In this document: piece after piece, positions 16,639-24,161 of the stretch | Position numbering within the stretch: the first letter of the stretch is position 1 | How the letters are laid out: the number at the start of each line of letters is the position of its first letter | NCBI RefSeq assembly: GCF_000820005.1 | Contig: NZ_CDBL01000079.1 | Coordinates: 35,200 to 75,810 of the forward strand | Source of the DNA: Aeromonas piscicola | Lineage (GTDB): Bacteria; Pseudomonadota; Gammaproteobacteria; Enterobacterales; Aeromonadaceae | DNA: 40,611 nt | Reading direction: 5' to 3' | Translations under genes and position numbers: made by a program | Notes under the pieces: model-generated | What the model was told of the DNA's origin: nothing | Databases searched by the model: none | What the model saw: the letters and a program-made list of their open reading frames with translations, nothing else

Positions 16639-16663
16639 GAATTGGCCCATTCAGGGCCAATTC
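16639..16663. terminator. Hairpin just after the LacI-family gene
   Basis: GAATTGGCCC (16639-16648) pairs perfectly with GGGCCAATTC (16654-16663), loop ATTCA. The minus strand continues TTCGTC, a weak T tract, so it is a probable but weak terminator or RNA-stabilising hairpin. Confidence 0.5.
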
Positions 16664-16670
16664 TGTCTCG

Positions 16671-17669
16671 TCAGGCGACGGATTCGCGTCTGACCAGCTC
16701 GGCTTCGAACTTGAGCGTCAGCCCGTCGACCGGCTTGTGATCCAGCAGGCGCAGCGCCAGCTCGGCCGCCCGTCCCCCCATCTCCTCGATGGGATAGCGC
16801 ACAGTGGTGAGCTTGGGGTAGATATAGCGGGCATAGGGTATGTCATCGAAACCCACCACAGAGATCTGCTGCGGTATCTTGTAGCCGCGCTCCAGCAGGC
16901 AGGAGATGGCACCCGCCACCATGGCATCGTTGAAACCGAGCACGGCGGTAAATTCGACGCCCCGCTCCAGCAGCTCCCCCATGGCCACATAACCGCCATT
17001 CTCATCGGCGAAGGCACGACCAATCAAGGCAGGATCCAGCTCGATGCCCGCCCGTTGCAGGGCGTGACGGTAACCCGCCATCCGCTGCTGGCCGTCGACA
17101 AACTCTTCATCATCCGAGGTCACGAAGGCTATCTTGCGGTGACCCGCATCCAGCAGATGCTGGCAGGCGGTGGTGATGCCGGCCTGGTTGTCCAGCCAGA
17201 CACAACGGTCCTCGGACCCCGGCACCTGGCGGTTGATGAAGACGATGGGAGTGTTGCCGGCCACCAGCTCGCTCAGCTCCTCGTCGGGCAGCGCCTTGCT
17301 GTGCAGGATTAGCGCATCGCACTGGCGCTGCAGCAGCGCCTGGATGGCGTGACGCTCGCGCACTGCATCGTGGTTGCCGGACATGACGATGGTGAACTTG
17401 TCCGCCTTGTCGACCATGGTCTCTATGCCGCGCATCATCTGGGCAAAGAAGGGGCCGCCACACAGGTCCCCCACCAGCACGCCGATGCAGTTGGACCGCT
17501 TGCTGACAAGTGCCTGGGCAAAACTGTTGGGACGAAAATTCAGTTCCTTCATGGCCGCCAATACGGCCTCACGCTTTTCTGGTGCCACCTGCGCCGTGTT
17601 GTTGATCACCCGCGACACAGTTGAAATGGACACATTAGCCAACCGAGAAACGTCTTTAATCGTTGCCAC
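16671..17669 (-). CDS. LacI-family transcriptional regulator, GalR/GalS-like
   Basis: A 332-residue repressor. The start is GTG at 17669, giving VATIKDVSRLA as in GalR/GalS, with AAAGGA seven bases upstream; a TTG two codons earlier is less likely. The N-terminal helix-turn-helix (about residues 2-25) contains NVSISTVSRVINN, followed by the hinge NSFAQALVSKRS. The rest is a periplasmic-binding-protein-like effector domain. Segments FFAQMMRGIE, RERHAIQALLQRQCDALILHSK, CVWLDNQAGITTACQHLL and VVGFDDIPYARYIYPKLTTVRYP strongly recall GalR/GalS. No sugar genes are nearby, so its regulon must be elsewhere. The palindrome at 16601-16614 is a possible target. The effector is unknown. Confidence 0.88.
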   Translation of the reverse strand: MATIKDVSRLANVSISTVSRVINNTAQVAPEKREAVLAAMKELNFRPNSFAQALVSKRSNCIGVLVGDLCGGPFFAQMMRGIETMVDKADKFTIVMSGNHDAVRERHAIQALLQRQCDALILHSKALPDEELSELVAGNTPIVFINRQVPGSEDRCVWLDNQAGITTACQHLLDAGHRKIAFVTSDDEEFVDGQQRMAGYRHALQRAGIELDPALIGRAFADENGGYVAMGELLERGVEFTAVLGFNDAMVAGAISCLLERGYKIPQQISVVGFDDIPYARYIYPKLTTVRYPIEEMGGRAAELALRLLDHKPVDGLTLKFEAELVRRESVA

Positions 17670-17722
17670 TATCAATTCCTTTGTTGGGGAAGCCTGTCTG
17701 TGTTGATCGAGCGATTATATCG

Positions 17723-17765
17723 AACCTGTCAGACCAAGACGTGGCGCCCGATCACCTGACAGGTT
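17723..17765. repeat. Perfect 10-bp inverted repeat upstream of the LacI-family gene
   Basis: AACCTGTCAG (17723-17732) and CTGACAGGTT (17756-17765) are separated by 23 bases. It lies 54 bases upstream of the regulator's start. It may be a regulator-binding pair or an RNA hairpin in its leader. Confidence 0.5.
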
Positions 17766-17824
17766 TCCTTTTGTAACAAAACCTTATGGGATAATAACCA
17801 TTTTGGGGAAGGAAAGGGAATCTA

Positions 17825-17844
17825 GCAGCCGCCGGGGCGGCTGC
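17825..17844 (-). terminator. GC-rich hairpin after slt
   Basis: GCAGCCGCC (17825-17833) pairs with GGCGGCTGC (17836-17844), four bases past the slt stop. On the minus strand it is followed by a pyrimidine-rich stretch rather than a clean T run, so it is a probable terminator. Confidence 0.6.
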
Positions 17845-17848
17845 CGTC

Positions 17849-19765
17849 TCAATAAGCGTGACTCAGCTCGCGATCGGACATGAAACGCAGCGGCTGCTGC
17901 AGCTTGTGCTGATAGATGAGATCGAACGACAACACGTTCTGCACATAGTTGCGCGTCTCCTTGTAGGGGATGCTCTCGACCCAGACATCCATTGGCTTGT
18001 CCGCACTCTGGTCGCGCCAGCGTTTGACCCGGCCAGGCCCGGCATTGTAGGCCGCGGCGGCCAGAATGCGGTTGCCGTCATACACATCCAGCAGCCGCTT
18101 GAGATAGGCGCTACCAAGGCGGATATTCATGGCGGGATCGAACAGCTGTTGCTCGTTGCGATAGGGCACCCCCAGCTTGCTGGCGGTCTCCCTGGCGGTG
18201 GCCGGCATCAGTTGCATCAGACCACGCGCCCCAACCGGCGATTGCGCCAGCGGATAGAGGGCGCTCTCCTGACGGGAGATGGCGTAGAGCAGGCTGGTGT
18301 TCATGGTCCGCTCCTGCGCCATTTGGGAGAAGGTACGCTTGAGTGGCAGCGGGAAGCGCAGGTCGAGCGCATCCCAGGCCTCAGCCCGGATGCTGGCCAG
18401 GATCGCCAGCTCATGCCAGCCCTGATTGAGGGCGATGTGACCAAACTCGATGCGCTGGGCCACGGGGTTGCGGTCCATATTGTGGATCCACTCAGCGCGC
18501 GCCGCCGTGATCTCGTTCATGTCCAGCAGCTCGCGCACCCGCAGCAGGAAGGGCCAACGGGCGCTGGCGGTGCGCCAGTCCGGCACCTGCTTTACTGCAC
18601 TCTGGTTCTTCATCCGATAAGGTACACCACTGCGCTGCGCCGCCATGAAGCCGTAAAAGCCACGCAAGTTGGCGGTTTCCAGATAAAGATCCCGCGCCGG
18701 TTTCTTCTGACCCTGCACCTCCAGCGAGCGGGCCAGCCAGTAACGCCAGCGATCCTCCTTCTGCAGGGCGATGGGCATGCGCTTGACCCAGCCGGAGAGC
18801 CCGCGCCAGTCCTGCTCCCAGATGGCGAGCCGGGCCCGCAGCTCCAGCAGATCAGGATCGACCAGCCGCACGACGGTGGCATCCACCCAGCCGCGCTGGG
18901 CAGTGGCACGATCCAGCAGCAGACGGCGAGCCACGGCTCGCTCCACCGGTTTGAGCTCTGTGGGGGTCAACCCGAAGCGCGTGCGCATCGCGGGCAATTG
19001 GCCCAGCACGGATTCGGGCTGCTGATTGGCATAACGGGCCAGGCCTAGCAGCAACAGCCGCTTTGAGGGGGCCGAGGTGGAGAAATAGGCCGGGTTCATC
19101 GCCTTGGCGGGCTGCTCGAACAGGGTGATCATCTGATCGCCATAAGGCTGCATGCCGCTGCCAAGCTGAGCGCCGAGATGGCGGATCAGATTCGGGTTCT
19201 CCGCTTCAAACGCCAAGGTCATGCGGGTCCAGATCTTCTCCTGGGTGCGCAAACCGGCCTGCTGCCAGAGCTGGAACAAGGGGGTACAGGCATCGGGACG
19301 AGACTGGCCGCTGAGCCAGAGCTTGCCCGCCTCCTGCAAGGCCTGCGTCTGCTGCCCCGTGTAGTAGCGCGCCTGATAGTGCATGCAGAGCAGATCGGTG
19401 GAACTTGGCTTGGACGGGTAGAAGCGCAGGAACTGGGACCATTGCTGGCTCTGGGCCAGATAGGTGAGGTAGCTGCGTTCCAGCCGGTTGGATTGCGGCG
19501 TATCACCGTGCTGTCGGATGAACCGGGTCACGTCGTCATACTCTGCCGCCCCAGGCCGGAAGGCCAGCTGGTAGTAATCCAGATAGGGCAACAGCGGATA
19601 ATGGGTCAAACGGGCACGAATTTGCTGGAAACGGGCCTGATCGTCGGCACGTACCGCATCATAGGCCTGTCGATAGAGAGACTGCTCCATGGTTTGCGCC
19701 GCGACTTGCGCCAGCAGCCCTGGCACGCACAGCGCCGATAAAATGATTCCCTGCACGGCTTTCAC
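17849..19765 (-). CDS. slt: Soluble lytic murein transglycosylase Slt
   Basis: Slt70-type periplasmic enzyme that cleaves glycan strands exolytically. The protein is 638 residues from a GTG start at 19765, which has GGGAG nine bases upstream and gives a clean signal peptide (VKAVQGIILSALCVPGLLAQVAAQ). E. coli Slt is about 645. The long alpha-superhelical region (about residues 30-450) precedes the catalytic domain, whose motifs are LLYAISRQESALYP with the catalytic Glu, SPVGARGLMQLMPATARETA, and YNAGPGRVKRWRD. An ATG at 19828 would add a tail without a ribosome-binding site. The gene is downstream of the GGDEF-EAL gene on the same strand, 84 bases apart. Confidence 0.93.
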   Translation of the reverse strand: MKAVQGIILSALCVPGLLAQVAAQTMEQSLYRQAYDAVRADDQARFQQIRARLTHYPLLPYLDYYQLAFRPGAAEYDDVTRFIRQHGDTPQSNRLERSYLTYLAQSQQWSQFLRFYPSKPSSTDLLCMHYQARYYTGQQTQALQEAGKLWLSGQSRPDACTPLFQLWQQAGLRTQEKIWTRMTLAFEAENPNLIRHLGAQLGSGMQPYGDQMITLFEQPAKAMNPAYFSTSAPSKRLLLLGLARYANQQPESVLGQLPAMRTRFGLTPTELKPVERAVARRLLLDRATAQRGWVDATVVRLVDPDLLELRARLAIWEQDWRGLSGWVKRMPIALQKEDRWRYWLARSLEVQGQKKPARDLYLETANLRGFYGFMAAQRSGVPYRMKNQSAVKQVPDWRTASARWPFLLRVRELLDMNEITAARAEWIHNMDRNPVAQRIEFGHIALNQGWHELAILASIRAEAWDALDLRFPLPLKRTFSQMAQERTMNTSLLYAISRQESALYPLAQSPVGARGLMQLMPATARETASKLGVPYRNEQQLFDPAMNIRLGSAYLKRLLDVYDGNRILAAAAYNAGPGRVKRWRDQSADKPMDVWVESIPYKETRNYVQNVLSFDLIYQHKLQQPLRFMSDRELSHAY

Positions 19766-19849
19766 GAAAGACTTCTCCCTTGAGAGGCAATGCCACCGCC
19801 CGCTGGCGGTGGTCTTGTATCCCCTCATTCTATCCGTTAACGCCCAGAG

Positions 19850-22366
19850 CTACAGCTCGCTCACCACACTATTTTTCGCGCCTGAAACGGCGCCATCAAG
19901 GCGGGCAAGACGTTTGACGTAACGTTCCAGATAGGGGACAGGCAGCGGCTTGGAGGCCAGGTAGCCCTGATAGAAATGGCAGCCCTGTGCCTGCAGAAAC
20001 TCCAGCTGCTGGCGTGACTCCACCCCCTCTGCCGTCACGTTGAACCCCATGTGACGCGCCATGGCGATCACCGCCTCGACGATGGCCATGTTGTCGCCAT
20101 CCTTGGGAATGTCCTGAATGAAGGAGCGATCTATCTTGAGTTCATTGGCCGGCAGCCGTTTGAGGTAGCTCAGGGAGGAGTAACCGGCACCGAAATCATC
20201 GATGGCGAAACTGATGCCGAGCACCTTGAGTTCGCTCATCTTGCTGATGGTGTCTTCCGCATGGCCGAGCACCACTGATTCGGTGATCTCCAGATTCAGA
20301 CACGCAGGATCCATGCCGGTGGCGGCCAGCACGTCGTGAATGCGCTCGACAAAATCGGTGGCATGGAACTGCTTGGCACTGACATTGACCGAGAGCTGGG
20401 GGATATGAATGCCGTTCTCTTCCCACAGCACATACTGGGCGCACGCCTCGTGCAGCACCCAGTTGCCGATGTCGACGATGAGATCCGTCTCCTCGGCGAT
20501 GGGAATGAACTCGGCGGGCGAGACCAGTGCCCGCCCAGGCGGTTGCCAGCGGATCAGCGCCTCGACCCCTATGATGTCCCCCCCTTCCACCATGTGCTGC
20601 GGCTGGTAGTAGAGCGTCAGCTCCTGCTGACTCAAGGCATTGCGCAGCTCGTTGTGAATGAGCAGCCGACGATCAGCCTGTTGTTGCATAGAGGCATCGA
20701 AGAAGCGCCGGGTCTTGCGGCCCGCCGATTTGGCCTGATACATGGCGGTATCCGCCTGCTTGAGCAGATCGTCCACCCCCTGCTCACGGCCGGGGAAAAG
20801 AGTAATGCCGACGCTGGCGCCAATGTGCAACACCTGCCCGCCATGGGTGTAGGGGGCGGCGATCTCGCTGATGAGCCGCTCGGCGATGAGGTCGGCCTGC
20901 ATTTCCGCCTGGGGCGGGCTGGCCGACAGCGAAGGCAGCAGCAGCACGAATTCGTCGCCACCCAGCCTCGCCAGGCAATCCCCCTGGCGCACCAGCCGTT
21001 TGAGGCGAGTGGCCACCTCTTTGAGCAGCCAGTCGCCGGTGGCGTGACCCAGGGAGTCGTTGATGGTCTTGAAGTGATCCAGATCGATGAACAGCAGGGC
21101 CCCGATCAGGTTATCGCGGCTTGCCTCGCTGAACGCCTGCGCCAGGGTTTCGTGCAGCTGGCGGCGGTTGGGCAGGCCGGTCAGCTCGTCGTAGTAGGCG
21201 AGATCCTGGATGCGGCGCTCGGCCTCCTTGCGCTCGGAGATGTCTTCGAAACAGATGACGAAGTGGCTGATCACCCCCTTGTCATCCTGCACGGGCGTGA
21301 CGATTTCCCACTGGGGATAAATGTGGCCATCGACATGCAGACGCTGGGTCTCTCCCTGCCAGCGGCTCAGGGTGTTGAGCTCATAGCCCAACCCACCCAG
21401 CCCTGACCAGAGGTCATTGCCAAGATGCAGGCCTATCACCCGCTGGCTGTCAAAGCCGGTGATCTGGCTGAAGGCATGGTTGACCCGCAATATCTTGAAG
21501 TCGGGATCCGTGATGATGATGCCTTCATGGGTTTCGAAGGCTACCGCAGAGAGCCGCAGCTGGGCATCGCTCTGCAACCGCTCCAGCTCGGCCACCATGC
21601 GCACGGAGAAAATGGTCAGCACTGAATCCAGGTTGGGGATCTCTATCTCGCCAGAGAAGAGCAGCGCCAGATGGCCCAGGATCTGACCGTGTCTGTCAAA
21701 CAGCGGCTGGGCGTAATAACGCTGCCCCGCTTTCAACTGCGGATTGAGCTGGCAATCGGCCTCGATGGTGACAACGCAGGCCTCACCACGCAGATAGACC
21801 TGCTGGCAAGGCATGCCCGCGAGTTCGTACTCCTTGAGGTCGATCCCGTGACAGGCCAATACCTTGAGGCGATCGCTGCTGGTACGCTCCGCCAGCCAGA
21901 CCGCATCCGCGACCAGAATATGGGCGAGTTGGTTGATCAGGGTATCAAAAAAGTCGAGCCCGGTTCTGGCGGAGAGCGCCTGGGCCAGCTGGGCCAGCAG
22001 GGGATCTTGCAGCAGGGGGAGCTGCTGGGAGAGTTCGGCGGGCAGCGGCGTGCTGCGGGTGGTATCGAGCGGAGCCAGCCAGCCACAGCATACCTGCTGG
22101 GCAGAGACGTACTGGCCGCTCCAGAGCACATGGCGCACCTCGCCATTCTCGTCCATCAGGTGACCGATGAACTGCGCTGGCTGGCGTGAGTGGTAGAGTC
22201 TGGAGAGAAAATCAGAGAAGCCAGGTTCATCGTCCACGGCCAGCTGCCCGGCCCATGGGTGTGCCCCCTCCCCTTGCCATAGCTGGTAAGAGGCATGATC
22301 GGACAGACTCCACTGCTCATGTTGCCGATCATAAAACCACATCATCTGAGTGGCCTGCTGTTTCAT
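19850..22366 (-). CDS. PAS-GGDEF-EAL cyclic-di-GMP turnover protein
   Basis: An 838-residue cytosolic protein with no membrane helix. An N-terminal sensor-like region (about residues 1-265, including a GAF-like stretch) comes first. A PAS domain follows at about 268-385 (GIIITDPDFKILRVNHAFSQITGF). The GGDEF domain is at about 395-555 with intact RLGGDEF near 468. The EAL domain is at about 575-815, with GVEALIRW near 602, LNLEITES, and AIDDFGAGYSSLSYLKRLP. Because both signature motifs are intact, either diguanylate cyclase or phosphodiesterase activity, or both, is possible. Start ATG has GGAG seven bases upstream. It sits between raiA (divergent) and slt. Confidence 0.93.
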   Translation of the reverse strand: MKQQATQMMWFYDRQHEQWSLSDHASYQLWQGEGAHPWAGQLAVDDEPGFSDFLSRLYHSRQPAQFIGHLMDENGEVRHVLWSGQYVSAQQVCCGWLAPLDTTRSTPLPAELSQQLPLLQDPLLAQLAQALSARTGLDFFDTLINQLAHILVADAVWLAERTSSDRLKVLACHGIDLKEYELAGMPCQQVYLRGEACVVTIEADCQLNPQLKAGQRYYAQPLFDRHGQILGHLALLFSGEIEIPNLDSVLTIFSVRMVAELERLQSDAQLRLSAVAFETHEGIIITDPDFKILRVNHAFSQITGFDSQRVIGLHLGNDLWSGLGGLGYELNTLSRWQGETQRLHVDGHIYPQWEIVTPVQDDKGVISHFVICFEDISERKEAERRIQDLAYYDELTGLPNRRQLHETLAQAFSEASRDNLIGALLFIDLDHFKTINDSLGHATGDWLLKEVATRLKRLVRQGDCLARLGGDEFVLLLPSLSASPPQAEMQADLIAERLISEIAAPYTHGGQVLHIGASVGITLFPGREQGVDDLLKQADTAMYQAKSAGRKTRRFFDASMQQQADRRLLIHNELRNALSQQELTLYYQPQHMVEGGDIIGVEALIRWQPPGRALVSPAEFIPIAEETDLIVDIGNWVLHEACAQYVLWEENGIHIPQLSVNVSAKQFHATDFVERIHDVLAATGMDPACLNLEITESVVLGHAEDTISKMSELKVLGISFAIDDFGAGYSSLSYLKRLPANELKIDRSFIQDIPKDGDNMAIVEAVIAMARHMGFNVTAEGVESRQQLEFLQAQGCHFYQGYLASKPLPVPYLERYVKRLARLDGAVSGAKNSVVSEL

Positions 22367-22737
22367 CTACTACTCCAACACCACGACAACCACGTTCAAT
22401 ACCCTGACAACTTGATAGAGCCCACAACCCCCTCTCGCACTACGGGCATAGCGCGATACGTGAAGAGTGCGAAAGAGGCGAGACTATGCGGTGAAAACCG
22501 GACATGAGGTCGACATGCGGCGCTGCCAAGAGGGGACAGAAACGATCCAAGTTTCCCCATACTGCCTGCCAGTTTCATGGAGCTCAAGTGCTTTTTGGCG
22601 CAGAACGGGAAAAGATCACAATTTATAAGTCGCATGATAGTAAAGGATTCATTTCGTGACCAAGATCACATTTCAATATTCCACCATGAGTAATCTGAAG
22701 GTGAAGACACAAGCAAGACGACCCGAAGGGGGCCAAT
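22367..22737. other. Gene-free interval between the GGDEF-EAL gene and raiA
   Basis: This 371-base gap separates divergent genes. It has the raiA CRP-type promoter at its right end, and a hairpin-rich block at 22430-22510: CCTCTCGCACT with AGTGCGAAAGAGG-like arms (TCGCACT at 22435-22441, AGTGCGA at 22466-22472) and a CGGT-GAAA-ACCG tetraloop hairpin. No open frame with a good start is visible, and I do not recognise an RNA family. Confidence 0.6.
22655..22696 (+). promoter_or_regulatory. CRP-type promoter of raiA (class II geometry)
   Basis: CGTGA-N6-TCACA (22655-22670) matches the CRP consensus TGTGA-N6-TCACA in nine of ten positions. A -10-like TAATCT (22691-22696) follows. The predicted start near 22703 puts the CRP centre about 41 bases upstream, the class II position. 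The raiA ATG follows at 22738. Confidence 0.6.
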
Positions 22738-23079
22738 ATGAAAATCGAAATTACCAGCAAAATCATCGACATCACCCCGGCTATCCGCGAGCGCATTGAA
22801 TCCCGCTTTGAAAAGCTCGAACGTCTTCAGGTGCCTCTTATCACACCCCATGTGATTGTCTCCAAAGAGCGTCTGATGTTTATCGTTGAAGCCAGTGCTG
22901 GCATCCCCAACGGCAAACTGTTTGCCCAGGCAGAACACGAGGATATGTACGCCGCCATCACCGAACTGGGGCAAAAGCTGGAACGTCAGCTCAACCGCCA
23001 TATCGAAAAGCCCATGGCTCGTCGTGCGGCCGCCAGTACCAAGGAAGTCGTACCCCAGGCGGATGAAGCCGACGCATAA
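22738..23079 (+). CDS. raiA: Ribosome-associated inhibitor RaiA (protein Y, short HPF family)
   Basis: RaiA binds the decoding centre of the ribosome in stationary phase or cold and stops translation. The 113-residue protein is the length of E. coli RaiA. It starts MKIEITSKIIDITPAIRERI and contains HVIVSKERL, PNGKLFAQAEHEDMYAAI, and KLERQLNRH, all shared with RaiA. The C-terminal tail is long and acidic (KEVVPQADEADA), which in E. coli distinguishes RaiA (blocks 100S dimers) from the shorter HPF. The ribosome-binding site is GAAGGGGG five to six bases upstream of ATG 22738. A CRP-type promoter lies upstream and a terminator at 23109, so it is a single-gene unit. Confidence 0.92.
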   Translation: MKIEITSKIIDITPAIRERIESRFEKLERLQVPLITPHVIVSKERLMFIVEASAGIPNGKLFAQAEHEDMYAAITELGQKLERQLNRHIEKPMARRAAASTKEVVPQADEADA

Positions 23080-23108
23080 TCTGCCGCACATCACACGAAT
23101 CAAGTACC

Positions 23109-23131
23109 AAGGCGGGATCTTCCCGCCTTTT
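23109..23131 (+). terminator. Rho-independent terminator of raiA
   Basis: AAGGCGGGA (23109-23117) pairs with TCCCGCCTT (23121-23129), followed by T residues. It lies 29 bases after the raiA stop. Confidence 0.9.
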
Positions 23132-23178
23132 TGCATCCTGACGCTGCCGCGAGTCGATGACCCCCTCCTTGCCCCGTC

Positions 23179-23688
23179 TCAGCTTAACCAGTGCAGGCGG
23201 GCATCCACCCCCTGTTGCAGCGCATCCAGTATTGGCAGCATGAGCAGCGGATCGTCACACCTTGGTTGATCCGCCAGCTTGCGTTGCCAACGCTCGCGAC
23301 CCAGGGGCGAGAGGTTGTCATACACGGCGGGATCCAGCGCCGGCTGCGGGCCGAGCAAGGGCGGCGAGCGCAGTGCCAGCCAGAGCCTCACATCCACCAT
23401 GGAGCCTCCCTGCTGCAACCGTTCGTTGAGTCGCACGCCCTCCCCATCGTCCTCCCCCCCTTGCAGGGGGGCCACCGCCGATAGCTCAAAACGGCCGCGC
23501 CAGTCCTGGGGCTCAGGTCTGGACACGGCCGCCGGATCGAACCAGGGCTGCTCCTCCACAGCGTCGGTCAGCAGGGCCAGGTGCAGACGAAAGTCAGCCC
23601 TGTCGCCGTGCTGGAGATCCCGGTTGAGACGTTGCCCCAGTTGGGCCTCGTCAACCAACAGCTGATCACGTATTGCGCTGGGTAGCAT
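23179..23688 (-). CDS. VC2046/SO_2500 family protein of unknown function
   Basis: A 169-residue cytosolic protein starting MLPSAIRDQLLVDEAQLGQRLN. It has no signal peptide or membrane segments. It is rich in helices and charged residues, with hallmark stretches DFRLHLALLT, DVRLWLALRSPPLLG and NLSPLGRERWQRKL. I recognise it, with moderate confidence, as the VC2046/SO_2500-type family found in Vibrio, Shewanella and Aeromonas. A longer frame reaching 24036 would run antisense through both tRNA genes and is an artefact. The gene is convergent with raiA and divergent from the tRNA genes. No function can be assigned from sequence. Confidence 0.7.
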   Translation of the reverse strand: MLPSAIRDQLLVDEAQLGQRLNRDLQHGDRADFRLHLALLTDAVEEQPWFDPAAVSRPEPQDWRGRFELSAVAPLQGGEDDGEGVRLNERLQQGGSMVDVRLWLALRSPPLLGPQPALDPAVYDNLSPLGRERWQRKLADQPRCDDPLLMLPILDALQQGVDARLHWLS

Positions 23689-23770
23689 GAGATAACTCTT
23701 GGAAATGGTGGTTTCATCGCTTATCGGCCGCAAATCGGATCCTGTGAGCAGGAAAAATCCCGCCAAGGGG

Positions 23771-23798
23771 TTCACAACAGCGGAAGATCTGTTAGTAT
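23771..23798 (+). promoter_or_regulatory. Predicted promoter of the tRNA-Tyr operon
   Basis: TTCACA (23771-23776) and TAGTAT (23793-23798) are 16 bases apart. A GC-rich discriminator (GCGCCTCGC) follows, typical of stringently controlled stable-RNA promoters. The first tRNA starts 15 bases downstream. Confidence 0.55.
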
Positions 23799-23813
23799 GC
23801 GCCTCGCACTTGT

Positions 23814-23898
23814 GGAGGGGTTCCCGAGCGGTCAAAGGGATCAGACTGTAAATCTGACGGCTCTGCCTTCGAAGGTTCGAATCCTTCTCCCTCCACCA
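23814..23898 (+). tRNA. tyrT: tRNA-Tyr (anticodon GTA), copy 1
   Basis: An 85-base class II tRNA with encoded CCA. The acceptor stem is GGAGGGG with TCCCTCC, the anticodon GTA is at 23848-23850, and the long variable arm (class II) is typical for tyrosine. The T arm is GAAGG-TTCGAAT-CCTTC. It is close to E. coli tRNA-Tyr. It differs from copy 2 only at position 19 (T at 23832). Confidence 0.97.
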
Positions 23899-23950
23899 TT
23901 TCAAGTGCAATCGCGGCGCGAGTCGTGGATAAAAATTGGTAATACCCCGT

Positions 23951-24035
23951 GGAGGGGTTCCCGAGCGGCCAAAGGGATCAGACTGTAAATCTGACGGCTC
24001 TGCCTTCGAAGGTTCGAATCCTTCTCCCTCCACCA
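23951..24035 (+). tRNA. tyrT: tRNA-Tyr (anticodon GTA), copy 2
   Basis: An 85-base copy, 52 bases after the first and on the same strand. The anticodon GTA is at 23985-23987. It differs from copy 1 only at position 19 (C at 23969 instead of T). It has encoded CCA and a terminator right after. The pair is almost certainly cotranscribed. Confidence 0.97.
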
Positions 24036-24043
24036 CCCTTCAG

Positions 24044-24067
24044 AAAACCCGGCCTGCGCCGGGTTTT
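24044..24067 (+). terminator. Terminator of the tRNA-Tyr operon
   Basis: AAAACCCGGC (24044-24053) pairs perfectly with GCCGGGTTTT (24058-24067) around CTGC. It starts eight bases after the second tRNA. Confidence 0.92.
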
Positions 24068-24120
24068 CGCATTTCTGGCCAGCCGCGACCGGCCTGGGCC
24101 GCATGCAACAACGCACATAA

Positions 24121-24148
24121 AAAACGGGAGGCCTGGGCCTCCCGTTTT
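24121..24148. terminator. Bidirectional terminator between the tRNA operon and tamB
   Basis: AAAACGGGAGGC (24121-24132) pairs with GCCTCCCGTTTT (24137-24148). On the minus strand it is followed by six T residues, so it ends tamB transcription well; it could also be a second stop for the tRNA transcript. Confidence 0.88.
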
Positions 24149-24161
24149 GCATTCAGCTGCC

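Noticed and set aside
23689..24036. Upstream extension of the VC2046-type gene through the tRNA genes (a frame with VEGEGFEPSKAEPSDLQSDPF)
   Set aside because: This stretch is the antisense of both tRNA-Tyr genes. It is a well-known false protein pattern. The real start is ATG 23688.
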